From Chondrilla cf. caribensis (lineage: Eukaryota > Porifera > Demospongiae > Chondrillida > Chondrillidae): a DNA stretch of 64,000 bases. Made by a program: the position numbers and the translations under genes. Below are positions 33,354 through 50,231 of the stretch, one piece after another. Position 1 is the first letter of the stretch, and every line of letters begins with the position of its first letter. The notes under the pieces were generated by a model that worked only from the letters and a program-made list of their open reading frames with translations, ran no database searches and had not been told where the DNA came from. Location: the NCBI GenBank assembly GCA_964020155.1, contig OZ026557.1, positions 5,171,466-5,235,465 of the forward strand, read 5' to 3'.

Positions 33354-33408
<55 letters not shown>

Positions 33409-33987
33409 AGACCTTTCTGAAAGTATACTGTGCTGCCACACAACCTTGAACAAGATCTCCATATAGAGCCCACCCAATCTCCTGCAAACAATTAACAATT
33501 AACTTTTCAGACAATGTTACTGTGAAAGTTATCAGACTTTGATGAAAGATAGTGTTGGACTGTTTTTTTACTACCACTCAGCAACACTGAAGTAAACATG
33601 TACAATATACAATATACCTCCAGAGCGTGTGGCAGTTTAGATAAGGTGTAATGTCAGAACTCACTGGGAACCTCTGTGTTAATGCCAAAAGTAGTCCATA
33701 GTAGCCACTGGCACTTCTACCAGGGGAACAAAGAGGCCACAGCGTGAAGCTACGGGAACAGCAATAAAGAAGCAAGCACCTGATACATACCTCATCGAGT
33801 AGAACTCCAGAACAGAGTTTTTGAATGGGTCAATCCACGTCCACTCCCCGTCCCTGGCTCCAAGCCCTCTCAGTACCCTCACCAGCCACAGAGCACTGTC
33901 AGTGACAACAGACAGTCTATCTGTAGAAACTGAAACACAATACACAGCATTAAAAGCAGCAAGCACATATTTCATTGATACATTATC

Positions 33988-34042
<55 letters not shown>

Positions 34043-34050
34043 GCACACAT

Positions 34051-34086
<36 letters not shown>

Positions 34087-37000
34087 GCACACATGCACAC
34101 ATATGTACACACCTTAATATTGTCACACACACAGTAAACATTATACCTCTCTTCACCATGGACACCAAGTCTTCGAGCACAGCTTTGGCCACATCCTCAG
34201 ATACGCCTACTTTTGGCACTTTTCCTCTGGTCAGCTTAACCACAATACCAGTGGCCTTGGTCCTCAACTCAGACATGTTGCAACAGGACAATCGCACCAG
34301 AGGCCCAAGGAGTTCCAGCAGCAAGGCCGAGGTCTTGAGCCTTTTCACAAAAGCCTCAGTCAATTCAAGTACACGTAGTCTGAACTGCACGAGTTGTTTC
34401 TGATACTCTAAATGGGCCAAGTAAATTGTAACACAAGCCACAAGGCACATTAAGGACAGACAGACCTTTCTTCTGCTTTTGTAAACTGTAATTTTTAGAG
34501 CGAGATCGAAAAGCTTCTGCTAGTACAGGGTCGAGCTTCAACATCTCTTCATCATCTAAATCACTTGCGGACTCAGTATCCTAGTGGAGGTCAACCTGAT
34601 GTGATGGACATGATATTCATTAGCACAATGGCCACTGCTCACATCATCAGAGCGGGCAGCTCTACCCAAAGCAGATTTGATTTTCAAACGAAATTCTTCA
34701 TCAACAGACATTTCGTCATCTTGTACAGAAATGTCATCTTCGTCATCTTGTACAGAAATGTCATCTTCGTCATCTTGTACAGAAATGTCATCTTCGTCAT
34801 CTTGTACAGACATGTCATCTTCGTCATCTTGTACAGAAATGTCATCTTCGTCATCTTGTACAGAAATGTCATCTTCAGTTGAACCGGAGTGGTCTTCTTG
34901 GTCCCTATTTAATTCTACAGTGACAAACTGTTTTAGCTCTTCTGTCATATCAGGGTCTAAAATCTATGCAAATAAAAAGCACTACAATAGAAGTATAACA
35001 TCCACACACCCACACACCCACACACACCCACACACCCACACACCCACACCCACACACACACACACATACACACCACACACACCTTAATCAACAGAGCCAA
35101 TGACCTCTGGGTTTGGTGTAACATTGTCATTCTGAAGACTTGGGAGGCGACCTTCCTGCACAGACCACACTCATCTGACATCATCACCAATATTATGTCT
35201 GTCAACACTTCAATCCACTGATGAGATGCTTCTGAATGAGTGTCTTCATAGAGGGCTTCTATCTCCTTCAACACATCAGTTGCTTGAGCAGTCTTTCCGG
35301 TAAGCAGAGCTAGGGCATAGTAAGCCATTAACAAACACAGCCCTTTCTCCACAGAAGTCCCATTTGCCGAAGACAACTTGTCCAACAGAGACATGGTGTT
35401 ACTCCACAGGTCTCTGGACACAACATTGCTCAGCCACAAGTGATGGGCTGTGAATAGAGTCTACAACACAATGGAAATAATTCAAACATGCTCACCCACT
35501 GTACAAGAGCATCACCCACGTTGGCAAATTGTACAGTCAGCAGAAGTGGAGAGGAGCCATCTTGCCACGTTCCAGAGTTTCTCTCCCCGGTGATGAGGTG
35601 AGCTAGGACAGCATACAGCAGCTGTGTAGCTGCCTTCTCGACAGAGGGCGACAAAGGAACGATCTGAGCAGTGTTGGGGATCCACTCCAGACAGGAAGTC
35701 ACCTTGTCAATAGGCAAGCAAGACACTGTCAACAGAAACTTCACACAGTTCATTCTCACACTGTTGTCCACGTTGTCCAGAAAAGGATTCTTAACAAACG
35801 AAACAATATGTTGGAGTAGCCTTTCCCTCAGGTTGGAGATGGTATTGGACTCAGATGAGTCATTTGGACAGAGGAAAATGGCTGACAATTGGGACAAATA
35901 GTCCATGATACCAACAGAGCTGAGCTAGTGGAGAAATTGGCAGATAAATTTCAACAAAGGTCCGAGGGCAAAGGTTCCAGGGTGCTGTGCTCACCGAATG
36001 AATCAAGGTGTGAACAACTTTTGTCTTGGAGACATTGTCAAAGTGTGTGACACCTTGGTAACCTTGGAGTGTCATCACCATGGCAACTTTGACAGCTTCA
36101 TCAGTACGTTGAGGCAATACAGTTGATAGCTTGTCCACCTAATGGAGTGGGTATGTTTTATAACTATGTGAGAACAAGGAACATGACAAACTTATATTAT
36201 TCCAAAGACTGACCATGTGGTGAGCAGCTTGGTGTAGGTCACTCCTACTGTTGGACAAACTATTGATCAAACACTTGAGGACATTAGGAGACATAACAAC
36301 AGACACTTCGGAGGCCTTCAGAGTGGGAAGCAATGACTCCACCAGAGCAAAGGTTAGGTAGCCTTTCTTCTCACTGGTCACTACCAGTCCCTCTACAAAT
36401 ACATTGTATTGAGTTGAGGAACATCAAGTCCATAGATTCTGAGAGTGGTGAGTCTGTGAGTGGTGATTCTGAGAGTGGTGAGTCTGTGAGTGGTGAGTCT
36501 GTGAGTGGTGAGTCTGTGAGTGGTGAGTCTGTGAGTGGTGAGTCTGTGAGTGCTGAGACTGTGAGTGGTGAGTCTGTGAGTGGTGAGTCTGTGAGTGGTG
36601 AGTCTGTGAGTGGTGAGTCTGTGAGTGCTGAGACTGTGAGTGGTGAGTCTGAGAGTGGTGAGTCTGTGAGTGGTGAGTCTGTGAGTGGTGAGTCTGAGAG
36701 TGGTAAGTCTGTGAGTGGTGAGTCTACAATAGGCCCTTGCCTAAGAGAATGGCATACCTTCCACTGTCAAAAGCCAAAAGGATTCAAACATATCTCCCGA
36801 TGTCCTGACACTGGTTAGGATTACTGGCCAAATTGAGTGGACTCTTGGATGACAATCTGAAGATGCTTGCAATAGGGAAGAAATAGCCTTGACATTTGCT
36901 CTGCAAAATATTTTCTTATGTCCCAAATGAGTTTTCAAATGTTGACAAAGTAGACGATTCTATGGAAATTACATATATAACCCACAATAAACAATTTCTG

Positions 37001-37089
37001 TACTGTAAATGTGTGTGTGTGTGCGCGCGCGTGTGTGTGTACATGTGTGTGTTTTGTGTATATGTGTGTGTGTTATGTGTATGTGCGTA

Positions 37090-37147
<58 letters not shown>

Positions 37148-38039
37148 CTGTGGAAATAACCTCTCGAGGGAAATCAACAGATACAAGCTCTCACATGTCA
37201 CCATTCCCCACTCAACCGACAATACTGGTGAAAGGAGGCCAAGAACATCTTCAAGAACCACAATGCCAGCATACTATCATCGGCAGAAGAACACACATTT
37301 ATTGAGTGACGCATCAAAGGACACACTCAACACCGCACATGGGTGTACATACTTGCTCCAGCACATCTCCTATAGCAACAGAGGACACTTCTTTCAAGTA
37401 GCTCTTTTTCCTCCATAGGGACAGCAATCTCAAGATGACTTCTTTACAATCCTAGAAACAATACAAAGTAAGTATTGCACACCTAAAACACACCTAGCAC
37501 ACCGCCACTAACGCACAAACACACCTTCCATGCTAGCCTTGAGGATTTTGTTAAAGATAATAAAACGAAAAGCTGACCAAACAAACAGCCACGCTCCTCC
37601 TGTAGTTGAAAGACAACTCTCAAGACAGCCTTCATCTATTCTGCATGCGCATGTACACTCACCTGCCCCTTGAGAGTGCCAGACGGGATGAGGTGTTCAT
37701 CAATAGCTGTCAATACAACGCTGGGTGACACTTCCTTGAACGTACGAATAATTTCCGTCAAAGCTACAGAAAATCCTTGCCGAGCACACTTTCTGTTAGA
37801 TGCTGCTCCTTTCACTAGCCTCTGAACGCAGTAATTGAAGTCACCATTCTCGCCCTGAACCACGTGCACCCAATACAGGAGTCACCACAATATAATACTA
37901 AGACTAGGTCTGCTTTACTCACTTTGAGACGATGTAGCGTGGATACAAGTTTTTGTATGGATTTAGTACGCTCTTTGTCGTGTAAAGAAGCAATGCCCCA
38001 AAAACAGTCGAGAAAATCTGATCTGGTAGCTGACGCCAT
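32671..38039 (-). CDS. MYBBP1A / DNA polymerase phi (Pol5) homologue
   Basis: Nucleolar HEAT-like repeat protein that supports rRNA synthesis and binds transcription factors; despite the Pol5 name it is not a classical polymerase. ATG at 38039 (MASATRSDFLDCFWGIASLH). About 18 exons run to a lysine-rich C-terminus (GPPKSKKKK, stop at 32671). Diagnostic blocks are FNYCVQRLVKGAASNRKCAR-QGFSVALTEI, SSDCHPRVHSIWPVILTSV (the conserved HPRVHSIW), WIEVLTDIILVMMSDECGLC and MLKLDPVLAEAFRSRSKN. An acidic segment is built from six copies of the nonapeptide DDISVQDDE (34,717-34,876), matching in position the acidic region of the family. The many small leucine-rich exons in between fit alpha-helical repeats. 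Several introns contain GT/CA arrays and a 15-bp minisatellite. Confidence 0.85.
33355..33406. repeat. (CA)n microsatellite in MYBBP1A intron
   Basis: Pure CA tract, i.e. GT on the coding strand, close to the exon encoding GWALYGDLVQGCVAAQYTFR. Confidence 0.9.
33991..34100. repeat. (CA)n microsatellite in MYBBP1A intron
   Basis: Two CA tracts separated and followed by identical AGAGGCACACATGCACACA segments. Confidence 0.9.
34717..34876. repeat. 27-bp coding repeat, acidic region of MYBBP1A
   Basis: Six near-identical 27-base units in frame with the minus-strand CDS, each encoding DDISVQDDE (one DDMSVQDDE). Acidic/Ser composition suggests casein-kinase-2-type sites. Low nucleotide divergence between units implies recent expansion. 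Confidence 0.85.
35000..35080. repeat. (CACACC)n/(CA)n repeat in MYBBP1A intron
   Basis: CACACCCACA units grading into CA, directly upstream of the acidic-repeat exon on the coding strand. Confidence 0.85.
36432..36726. repeat. 15-bp minisatellite in MYBBP1A intron
   Basis: About 19 copies of GAGTCTGTGAGTGGT with interspersed variants (GCTGAGACTGTGA, GAGTCTGAGA). The plus strand is open through all of it (ESVSG repeats) but lies in an intron of the minus-strand gene and has no supporting context. Confidence 0.9.
37010..37143. repeat. compound (GT)n microsatellite in MYBBP1A intron
   Basis: GT/GC tract with TATGTG and TTTTGTG interruptions, then pure GT. Confidence 0.9.
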
Positions 38040-41075
<3,036 letters not shown>

Positions 41076-41918
41076 AAATGTGCCTAGTATTTATGCACAT
41101 AGTTTGTGCACACGAATTGAAGATTGAAACAGGCTTTAACATGAATTTCTTGAATGCCTTCTGCATTGTGTAATACCATTGTAATGCTCTGTGTGTAAAC
41201 ATGTAAACAGGTCTTGTTGTCATAAATTGATGACCACTTGACTATAACAAATTGTGTAAATTTCCCCTATAAACATTAACGTCCATGATCATAACAATGT
41301 GCCACCAATGATAGAAACAGCAACATCCTGCTGATATTGGGATGATTATATCATGATGTGCTCATTGCAATGGTGTACCTGCTGTAGGCCCGGCTCAAAA
41401 TCGATATGGGGTGAGGTTCAGGGCAATGGGTTAGAATTCTGGTCCTATTACCACACTTTCTAAACCTGATATTATGCAAGAATGATGACAAACACCCAAA
41501 TCCTATGACTGTTGAATTTTTGCAGAGATTAGTACAGCTGGAATTGCTTATCAGTTCCTTATTAGTTTAAAAATTGCAGATATGGTATATTATACTACAG
41601 ATAAAATTACAGAAATCACGGCTGTAATGCCTACTGAGTAGTGGAAAAAGCTAGAATGGACACAGACGGCAAGCCTTATCGATATGTATCTGTAAAGCTG
41701 AGTGTTCGTGGCTGCTGGATGCCTTAATGCCTTAATGGCATTTAGTGTTTGGGTGTGGTAACCCTGACCAATCTGATTAGAGGATGCTAAACAGGCTTCT
41801 TAAACTTATTTCAACATGGTATGCAAGTTGAGAAACAAGATTTGAAGAAACAGTTTCAAATTCTTTGATACTCATTAATATTATGCAATATGATGATCAC
41901 AATAATTTAGCATTCATA
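41076..41918. other. intergenic, left of the duplicated region
   Basis: Unique AT-rich sequence with the EARS2 3' UTR. No gene is recognised. The boundary at 41919, where sequence becomes shared with the downstream copies, coincides with the 3' tail of the SINE. Confidence 0.6.
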
Positions 41919-42213
41919 TTAATAAAAAAGTCACCCACTCAGGGTCAAAGACACCTGCATATGAAGAGCTTTACAGGGACTTTCCACAGAGACTGTGTAC
42001 TTCCGTCATTCCACGAATGCAGAAGACACTATTCTAGCTGGGAGGTCAGCCGCGAGTCCCAAAGCTCCCCCCTACGGTTCTTTGTAGAGAGTATGCAACT
42101 GACCACCAGGAAGTGAGCTATTTTTTTCAGAGAAAAAAACCGTCCTTTTGAGGATTCGAACCCGCGACCTGGAGCCTAGAGTCGTGTCACCTGACCACCC
42201 CGCCACCGTGACT
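41919..42213 (-). mobile_element. tRNA-derived SINE, copy 1
   Basis: On the minus strand the element starts with a tRNA-like head: box A-like TGGCGGGGTGGTCAGG, then box B GGTTCGAATCC (GGTCGCGGGTTCGAATCCTC). A ~220-bp body follows, ending TGAGTGGGTGACTTTTTTAT-TAAT. The head cannot form a good acceptor stem, so it is not a functional tRNA gene. Unlike the other four copies, its tail directly abuts unique sequence. Confidence 0.65.
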
Positions 42214-42968
42214 TATCTATTTTATTATTATTATCTGCGCTATTTAAAGTTGCCCTCAATGTTCAATTCGGAGAATAGGCCACCCCCAGGCACTCGAATC
42301 ACTTGATCGTCTCTAATAGGTTTAGAAGAACCTTCGGTGAAGATTTAAAGTTCGTTGAAGTCTTTGCGCTCAAATTCTAGCCCAAAACCTAATTGTCGGC
42401 GTTTTGAAATCGGCCATTTTGTTCGCACAATAGAAATAATATAAATTCACTGTAGTGGTTACGCGTAGGAATGCATATTATATGATGTTGCAGTATTTCC
42501 TCATAAATTCGAATATACTCGAAGATGGTGGAGCTACGTAGGTCGTAGCTACGGCAAGGGAGCTTTACAAAGTCTTCTGTTTTTAATACTATAAAGTTTT
42601 CCTACATTCCAGACTGTATGTGTATTATTGCTTTCCTGTGATAGAAACTTCGTCGGAGAATGCGCGAACACTGTAAGGGACATAGCGGTATTCCTCTGCA
42701 AAGAGAAGATATTACCAAATTGCATCTTCGAGGTGTGTTTGTGTAGGGTATGGGTTGAGGTATATTAACTGATAGAATATGTTCACTTGCTTTGTGTTCA
42801 GTTTTGAAGTAGTGAAGATCATTCATGACAAGATACTGGACATGACCGGTAGTAACCAGTGAGTGCATCATTATGTGATCCACTGTGATTATCGTACTCA
42901 AGTATTACATCTGCTCTCAGAGTACCACTTGTTCTGGTGGGAAAAAAGACAGACCTCCACATGCAAAG
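42214..42968. repeat. duplicated flank module (blocks 1 and 2), copy 1
   Basis: Sequence shared at high identity with 45.9-46.7, 49.8-50.1 (partial), 53.0-53.7 and 61.3-62.1 kb. It contains the short hairpin AGCTACGTAGGTCGTAGCT and a second block beginning TTTTCCTACATTCCAGACTG. The short ORFs found at equivalent positions in every copy have no known relatives and are probably not coding. After about 42,968 this copy diverges into the upstream region of cysteine synthase copy A. Confidence 0.75.
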
Positions 42969-43090
42969 GTAGCAGATTTTACTGTCCACTCTTAATGTAT
43001 CAATCTTCATCCTATCCAGCCCTAATGTATATCATAAGGTGTTGTCTATGTTATGATGGTGTGGTGACCCCCTTTCCCTCTGACACCAGC

Positions 43091-45126
<2,036 letters not shown>

Positions 45127-46910
45127 CAGTAACAAGAATTGAGAACTTTTGAATTTACCATTCTACTTATTAATAAAATGCAAAAGTTGATTCAGTCATA
45201 TTATTCCACAGTTGAAATTGTTGCAAACATACGTAAGTGTTCCAAACTGATGAAGGTGACTGACATACTTTCATTTTGAAACCTTTTGTTTTTGTAAAAC
45301 ATCAAATTCAACTACATGTGGGACAATCAGCATCTTGATTTTAACGCCTTAACATCAATACAGGACCCACCCCTTTTGCACATTCACAGGAAATACCCAT
45401 TCCCTCTGTTCTAATCGACTGTCACTTAGGTTAAGTTGGGTATACTTATTTAGGCCATAGATACTCGTTATTGACAATTAAAATAAACGCATAATTACAT
45501 AATAAATATTAGTTAAAATGGTAGTATGTGGGTGTAGCAATAGCTTTCACTCTTTCCAACCTTATGTTGTCCATAATTTGTTTAAATATCAAAATACTGT
45601 ATTATAATGATGAAGAAATTGTAATTAATAAAAAAGTCACCCACTCAGGGTCAAAGACACCTATATATTGAGAGCTTTACAGGGACTTTCCACAGAGACT
45701 GTGTACTTGCGTCATTCCACGAATGCAGAAGACACTATTCTAGCTGGGAGGTCAGCCGCGAGTCCCAAAGCTCCCCCCTACGGTTCTTTGTAGAGAGTAT
45801 TGCGACTGACCACCAGGAAGTGAGCTATTTTTTTTCAGAGAAAAAAACCGTCCTTTTGAGGATTCGAACCCGCGACCTGGAGCCTAGAGTCGTGTCACCT
45901 GACCACCCCGCCACCGTGACTTATCTATTTTATTGTTATTATCTGCGCTATTTAAAGTTGCCCTCAATGTTCAATTCGGAGAATAGGCCACCCACAGGCA
46001 CTCGAATCACTTGATCGTCTCTAAAAGGTTTAGAAGAACCTTCGGTGAAGATTTAAAGCTCGTTGAAGTCTTTGCGCTCAAATTCTAGCCCAAATCCTAA
46101 TTGTCGGCGTTTTGAAATCGGCCATTTTGTTCGCACAATAGAAATAATATAAATTCACTGTAGTGGTTACGCGTAGGAATGCATATTATATGATGTTGCA
46201 GTATTTCCTCATAAATTCGAATATACTCGAAGATGGTGGAGCTACGTAGGTCGTAGCTACGGCAAGGGAGCTTTACAAAGTTCTGTTTCATACTATAAAA
46301 CCCGAGGGTATGTAAAGTTTTCCTACATTCCAGACTGTATGTGCATTATTGCTTTCCTGTGATAGAAACTTCGTCGGAGAATGCGCGAACACTGTAAGGG
46401 ACATAGCAGTATTCCTCTGCAAAGAGAAGATATTACCAAATTGCATCTTCGAGGTGTGTTTGTGTAGGGTATGGGTTGAGGTATATTAACTGATAGAATA
46501 TGTTCACTTGCTTTGTGTTCAGTTTTGAAGTAGTGAAGATCATTCATGACAAGATACTGGACATGACTGGTAGTAACCAGTGAGTACATCATTATGTGAT
46601 CCACTGTGATTATCATACTCAAGTATTACATCTGCTCTCAGAGTACCACTTGCTCTGGTGGGAAACAAGACAGACCTCCACGTGCAAAATTAATAGTTCT
46701 GTGTAGCACTGCAAACACACACATCAAAATAGAACTATTGCCAGTACCTGTTTTACAATAATCAATTATCACAATGTCAACACAATAAGTTATATTATGT
46801 ATACCAAATCTAGCACACTGCATTATGCTACGATGGGTCAGGTATTTAGGTACGTATCTCGTCGACCGGCACACACCATTTTGTATTTCCCACCGGTGAC
46901 ATAGGTGTAA
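45127..46910. repeat. duplicated flank module (blocks 0-2), copy 2
   Basis: Begins with the cysteine synthase 3' UTR (AATAAA 45172-45177), continues through the SINE (45624-45920) and block 2, and ends with a stretch (46,690-46,910) present only in copies 2, 4 and 5. Very similar to 52,165-53,951 and 60,517-62,330. Confidence 0.75.
45624..45920 (-). mobile_element. tRNA-derived SINE, copy 2
   Basis: Same element as copy 1, here with its tail embedded in a flank (ATGATGAAGAAATTGTAATTA) shared with copies 3 and 4. The copies therefore spread by segmental duplication, not by separate insertions. Confidence 0.65.
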
Positions 46911-46963
46911 GTGACCCCCTTTCCCTCTGACACCAGCAGGGCCATCTTCTCAGGAAGTTTGAG
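46911..46963 (+). pseudogene. cysteine synthase exon 1 fragment (gutted copy C, 5' part)
   Basis: About 53 bases matching the exon 1 start region of copy A (GTGACCCCCTTTCCCTCTGA, then ACACCAGCAGGGCCATCTTC) with the start codon ATG changed to AGG. It ends at AGTTTGAG, where satellite 1 begins. Confidence 0.75.
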
Positions 46964-48750
46964 GAATTCGAATGCACAGACACACTCCTTGACCTAGTAC
47001 AGTCATTCTGATAACAAACAAGATGCATTTTGATGTCGACCAAACATTCTCCCGAATGCCCATATACCACATATAATAAAATGTATGTAATTTTGTATGT
47101 ATATAAGTGTAATATGCCTTGTGGTGATCACCTGAGCAATTGAACATTTCTTTGCTGGTCACCAAGGGCTAGCCAGTGTCCGTGCTAAACTCACCAACAC
47201 AATTTGGGAAGCATTGAGATTGTCCTGAGTGCGCTATAAGCCTCACGGTGACAAGCAAAAAATGTCACTTTTTTGGCTTGTCACCACGACCTCTCCTGTG
47301 TGCACTTGATGCATCAAAGGTCAAATCCGAATGCACAGACACACTCCTGAACCTAGTACGGTCCTTCTGATAACAAAAAGGTGCATTTTGATGTCGACCA
47401 AAATTCTCCCCAGTGCCCATATGCCACATATAATAAAATCTATATACTTTTGTATGTATATAAGTGTAATATGCCTTGTGGTGATGACCTGAGCAATTGG
47501 ACAATTCTTTACTGGTCACCAAGGGCTACCTAGTGTAAAATAATTTCGTAAGAATTGAGATTGTCCTGAGTGCGCTATAAGCCTTGTGGTGACAGGCCAA
47601 AAAATGTCAATTTTTGGTCTTGTCACCACGGCCTCTCCTGTGTGCACGTGATGCATCATAGCTCAAATCCGAATTCACAGACACGCTCCTGGACCTAGTA
47701 GCTACCTTCTGATAGCAAAAAGGATGCATTTTGATGTCGACCAAAATTTCCCCCCAGTGCCACATATAATAGAATGTATATACTTTGTATGTACATTCAT
47801 ATATGCGTGTAATACGCCTTGTAGTGATCACCTAAGCAATTTGAGATTTCTTTTTTGGTCATCAAGGGCTACCCAGTGTCCATACCAAACTCACCAACAC
47901 AATTTCGTACGCATTCTGATTGTCCTGAGTGTGCTATAAGCCTCGTGGTGACAAGCCCAAAAAATGTCAATTTTTGGTCTTGTCACCACGGCCTCTCCTG
48001 TGTGCACGTGATGCATCATAGCTCAAATCCAAATGCACAGACACACTCCTGGACCTGGTAGCTACCTTCTGATAGCAAAAAGTTGCATTTTGATGTCGAC
48101 CAAAATTTCCCCCTATTGCCAATGTATATACTTTGTATGTAGATTCATATATGCGTGTATTACGCCTTGTGGTGATCACCTAAGCAATTTGAGATTTCTT
48201 TGCTGGTCACCAAGGGCTACCTAGAGTCCATGCCTAACTCACCAACACAATTTTGTAAGCATTCTGATTGTCCTGAGTGCGCTATAAGCCTCGTGGTGAC
48301 AAGCCCAAAAAATGTCAATTTTTTGAGTTGTCACCACGGCCTCTCCTGTGTGCACATGATGCATCATAGCTCAAATCCAAATGCACAGACACACTCCTGG
48401 ACCTGGTAGCTGCCTTCTGATAGCAAAAAGATGCATTTTGATGTCGACCAAAATTTCCCCCTATTGCCAATGTATATACTTTGAATGTAGATTCATATAT
48501 GCGTGTATTACGCCTTGGGTGATCACCTAAGCAATTTGAGATTTCTTTGCTGGTCACCAAGGGCTACCTAGTGTCCATGCCTAACTCACCAACACAATTT
48601 GGTAAGCATTCTGATTGTCCTGAGTGCGCTATAAGCCTCGTGGTGACAAGCCCAAAAAATGTCAATTTTTGGAGTTGTCACCACGGCCTCTCCTGTGTGC
48701 ACGTGATGCATCATAGCTCAAATCCGAGTGCACAGACACACTCCTGGACC
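46964..48750. repeat. satellite 1 array (~350-bp monomer), inside gutted copy C
   Basis: About five tandem monomers, recognised by GGTGATCACCTAAGCAATTT (at about 47122, 47481, 47826, 48171 and 48519). Each monomer holds CTGATTGTCCTGAGTG and a potential hairpin, CGTGGTGACAAG ... CTTGTCACCACG. The short ORFs repeating on both strands are satellite artefacts. Confidence 0.9.
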
Positions 48751-48988
48751 TGTGATTCAGGACAGGTCAGCAGTGTCCACTGAAATAGTCAAATCGTTGT
48801 CAACATATTTTTAACTCTCCAGAGGTACTTCTCCAAACTGTTTAGTAGGACAGTATTGAAGGACCAAAGTGAGAGGGTCACTAGATGCATACCTGTAGCT
48901 GGTATGTAAAATGTGATTGCTCTGCTCTTGCCTTCCTGCAGGTCTTCTCCAAACACTTCCAGAGAAATATCACAGTTCTTTGCATTGA
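48751..48988 (+). pseudogene. cysteine synthase last exons (gutted copy C, 3' part)
   Basis: Satellite sequence ACTCCTGGACC runs directly into TGTGATTCAGGACAG, the end of the exon encoding TCLCDSGQ. The RYFSKLF exon and the final LLQTLPEKYHSS exon follow, up to the equivalent of the stop codon. All exons between exon 1 and this point are absent. Confidence 0.8.
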
Positions 48989-50138
48989 CAGTAACAAGAA
49001 TTGAGAACTTTTGAATTTACCATTCTACTTATTAATAAAATGCAAAAAGTTGATTCAGTCATATTATTCCTCAGTTGAAATTGTTGCAAACATACGTAAG
49101 TGTTCCAAACTGATAAAGGTGACTGACATACTTTCATTTTGAAACCTTTTGGCTTTGTAAAAATTAATATCAAATTTAACTACATGTGGGACAATCAGCA
49201 TCTTGATTTTAACGCTGTAACATCAATACAGGACCCACCCCTTTTACGCATTCACAGGAAATACCCATTCCCTCTGTTCTAATCGACTGTCACTTAGGTT
49301 AAGTTAGGCTATTTAGGCCAAAGATACTCGTTATTGACAATTAAAATAAGCGCATAATTACATAATAAATATTAGTTAAAATGGTAGTACGTGGGTGTAG
49401 CAATAGCTTTCACTCTTTGTAACCTTATGTTGTCCATAATTTGTTTAAATATCAAAATACTGTATTATAATGATGAAGAAATTGTAATTAATAAAAAAGT
49501 CACCCACTCAGGGTCAAAGACACCTATATATGGAGAGCTTTACAGGGACTTTCCACAGAGACTGTGTACTTGCGTCATTCCACGAATGCAGAAGACACTA
49601 TTCTAGCTGGGAGGTCAGCCGCGAGTCCCAAAGCTCCCCCCTACGGTTCTTTGTAGAGAGTATTGCGACTGACCACCAGGAAGTGAGCTATTTTTTTCAG
49701 AGAAAAAAACCGTCCTTTTGAGGATTCGAACCCGCGACCTGGAGCCTAGAGTCGTGTCACCTGACCACCCCGCCACCGTGACCTATCTATTTTATTGTTA
49801 TTATCTGCACTATTTAAAGTTGCCCTCAATGTTCAATTCGGAGAATAGGCCACCCCCAGGCACTCGAATCACTTGATCGTCTCTAATAGGTTTAGAAGAA
49901 CCTTCGGTGAAGATTTAAAGCTCGTTGAAGTCTTTGCGCTCAAATTCTAGCCCAAATCCTAATTGTCGGCGTTTTGAAATCGGCCATTTTGTTCGCACAA
50001 TAGAAATAATATAAATTCACTGTAGTGGTTACGCGTAGGAATGCATATTATATGATGTTGCAGTATTTCCTCATAAATTCGAATATTATACTCGAAGATG
50101 GTGGAGCTACGTAGTTCGTAGCTACGGCAAGGGAGCTT
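48989..50138. repeat. duplicated flank module (blocks 0-1), copy 3
   Basis: 3' flank plus SINE and block 1. At about 50,139 it jumps from GGCAAGGGAGCTTT straight into the cysteine synthase upstream region of copy B; block 2 is missing. Confidence 0.75.
49488..49782 (-). mobile_element. tRNA-derived SINE, copy 3
   Basis: Box B GGTTCGAATCC and the same body and tail as the other copies. Confidence 0.65.
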
Positions 50139-50231
50139 TGTGTGTTGTCTATGTTATGCCGGTGTGGTGTGTCGTAGGGTGTTGTCTATGTTATGACGGT
50201 GTGGTGACCCCCCTTTCCCTCTGACACCAGC

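Noticed and set aside
36333..36818. 161-residue plus-strand ORF of ESVSG repeats.
   Set aside because: It is a 15-bp minisatellite inside a MYBBP1A intron; no promoter, splice pattern or homologue supports it.
42154..42213. A functional tRNA gene on the minus strand.
   Set aside because: A- and B-box-like motifs are present but the acceptor and T stems do not pair well; it is better explained as a SINE head.
45820..46014. Recurrent short ORF containing IRTRDLEPRVVSPDHPATV (also near 49690, 52865 and 61238).
   Set aside because: It is antisense translation of the tRNA-like SINE head (box B region), a well-known spurious peptide.
46323..46622. Recurrent 99-residue minus-strand ORF (also 42602, 53364, 61743) conserved in four copies.
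   Set aside because: The copies are recent segmental duplicates, so conservation is not evidence of selection; no homology, start context or splice support was recognised. A dN/dS test across copies could revive it.
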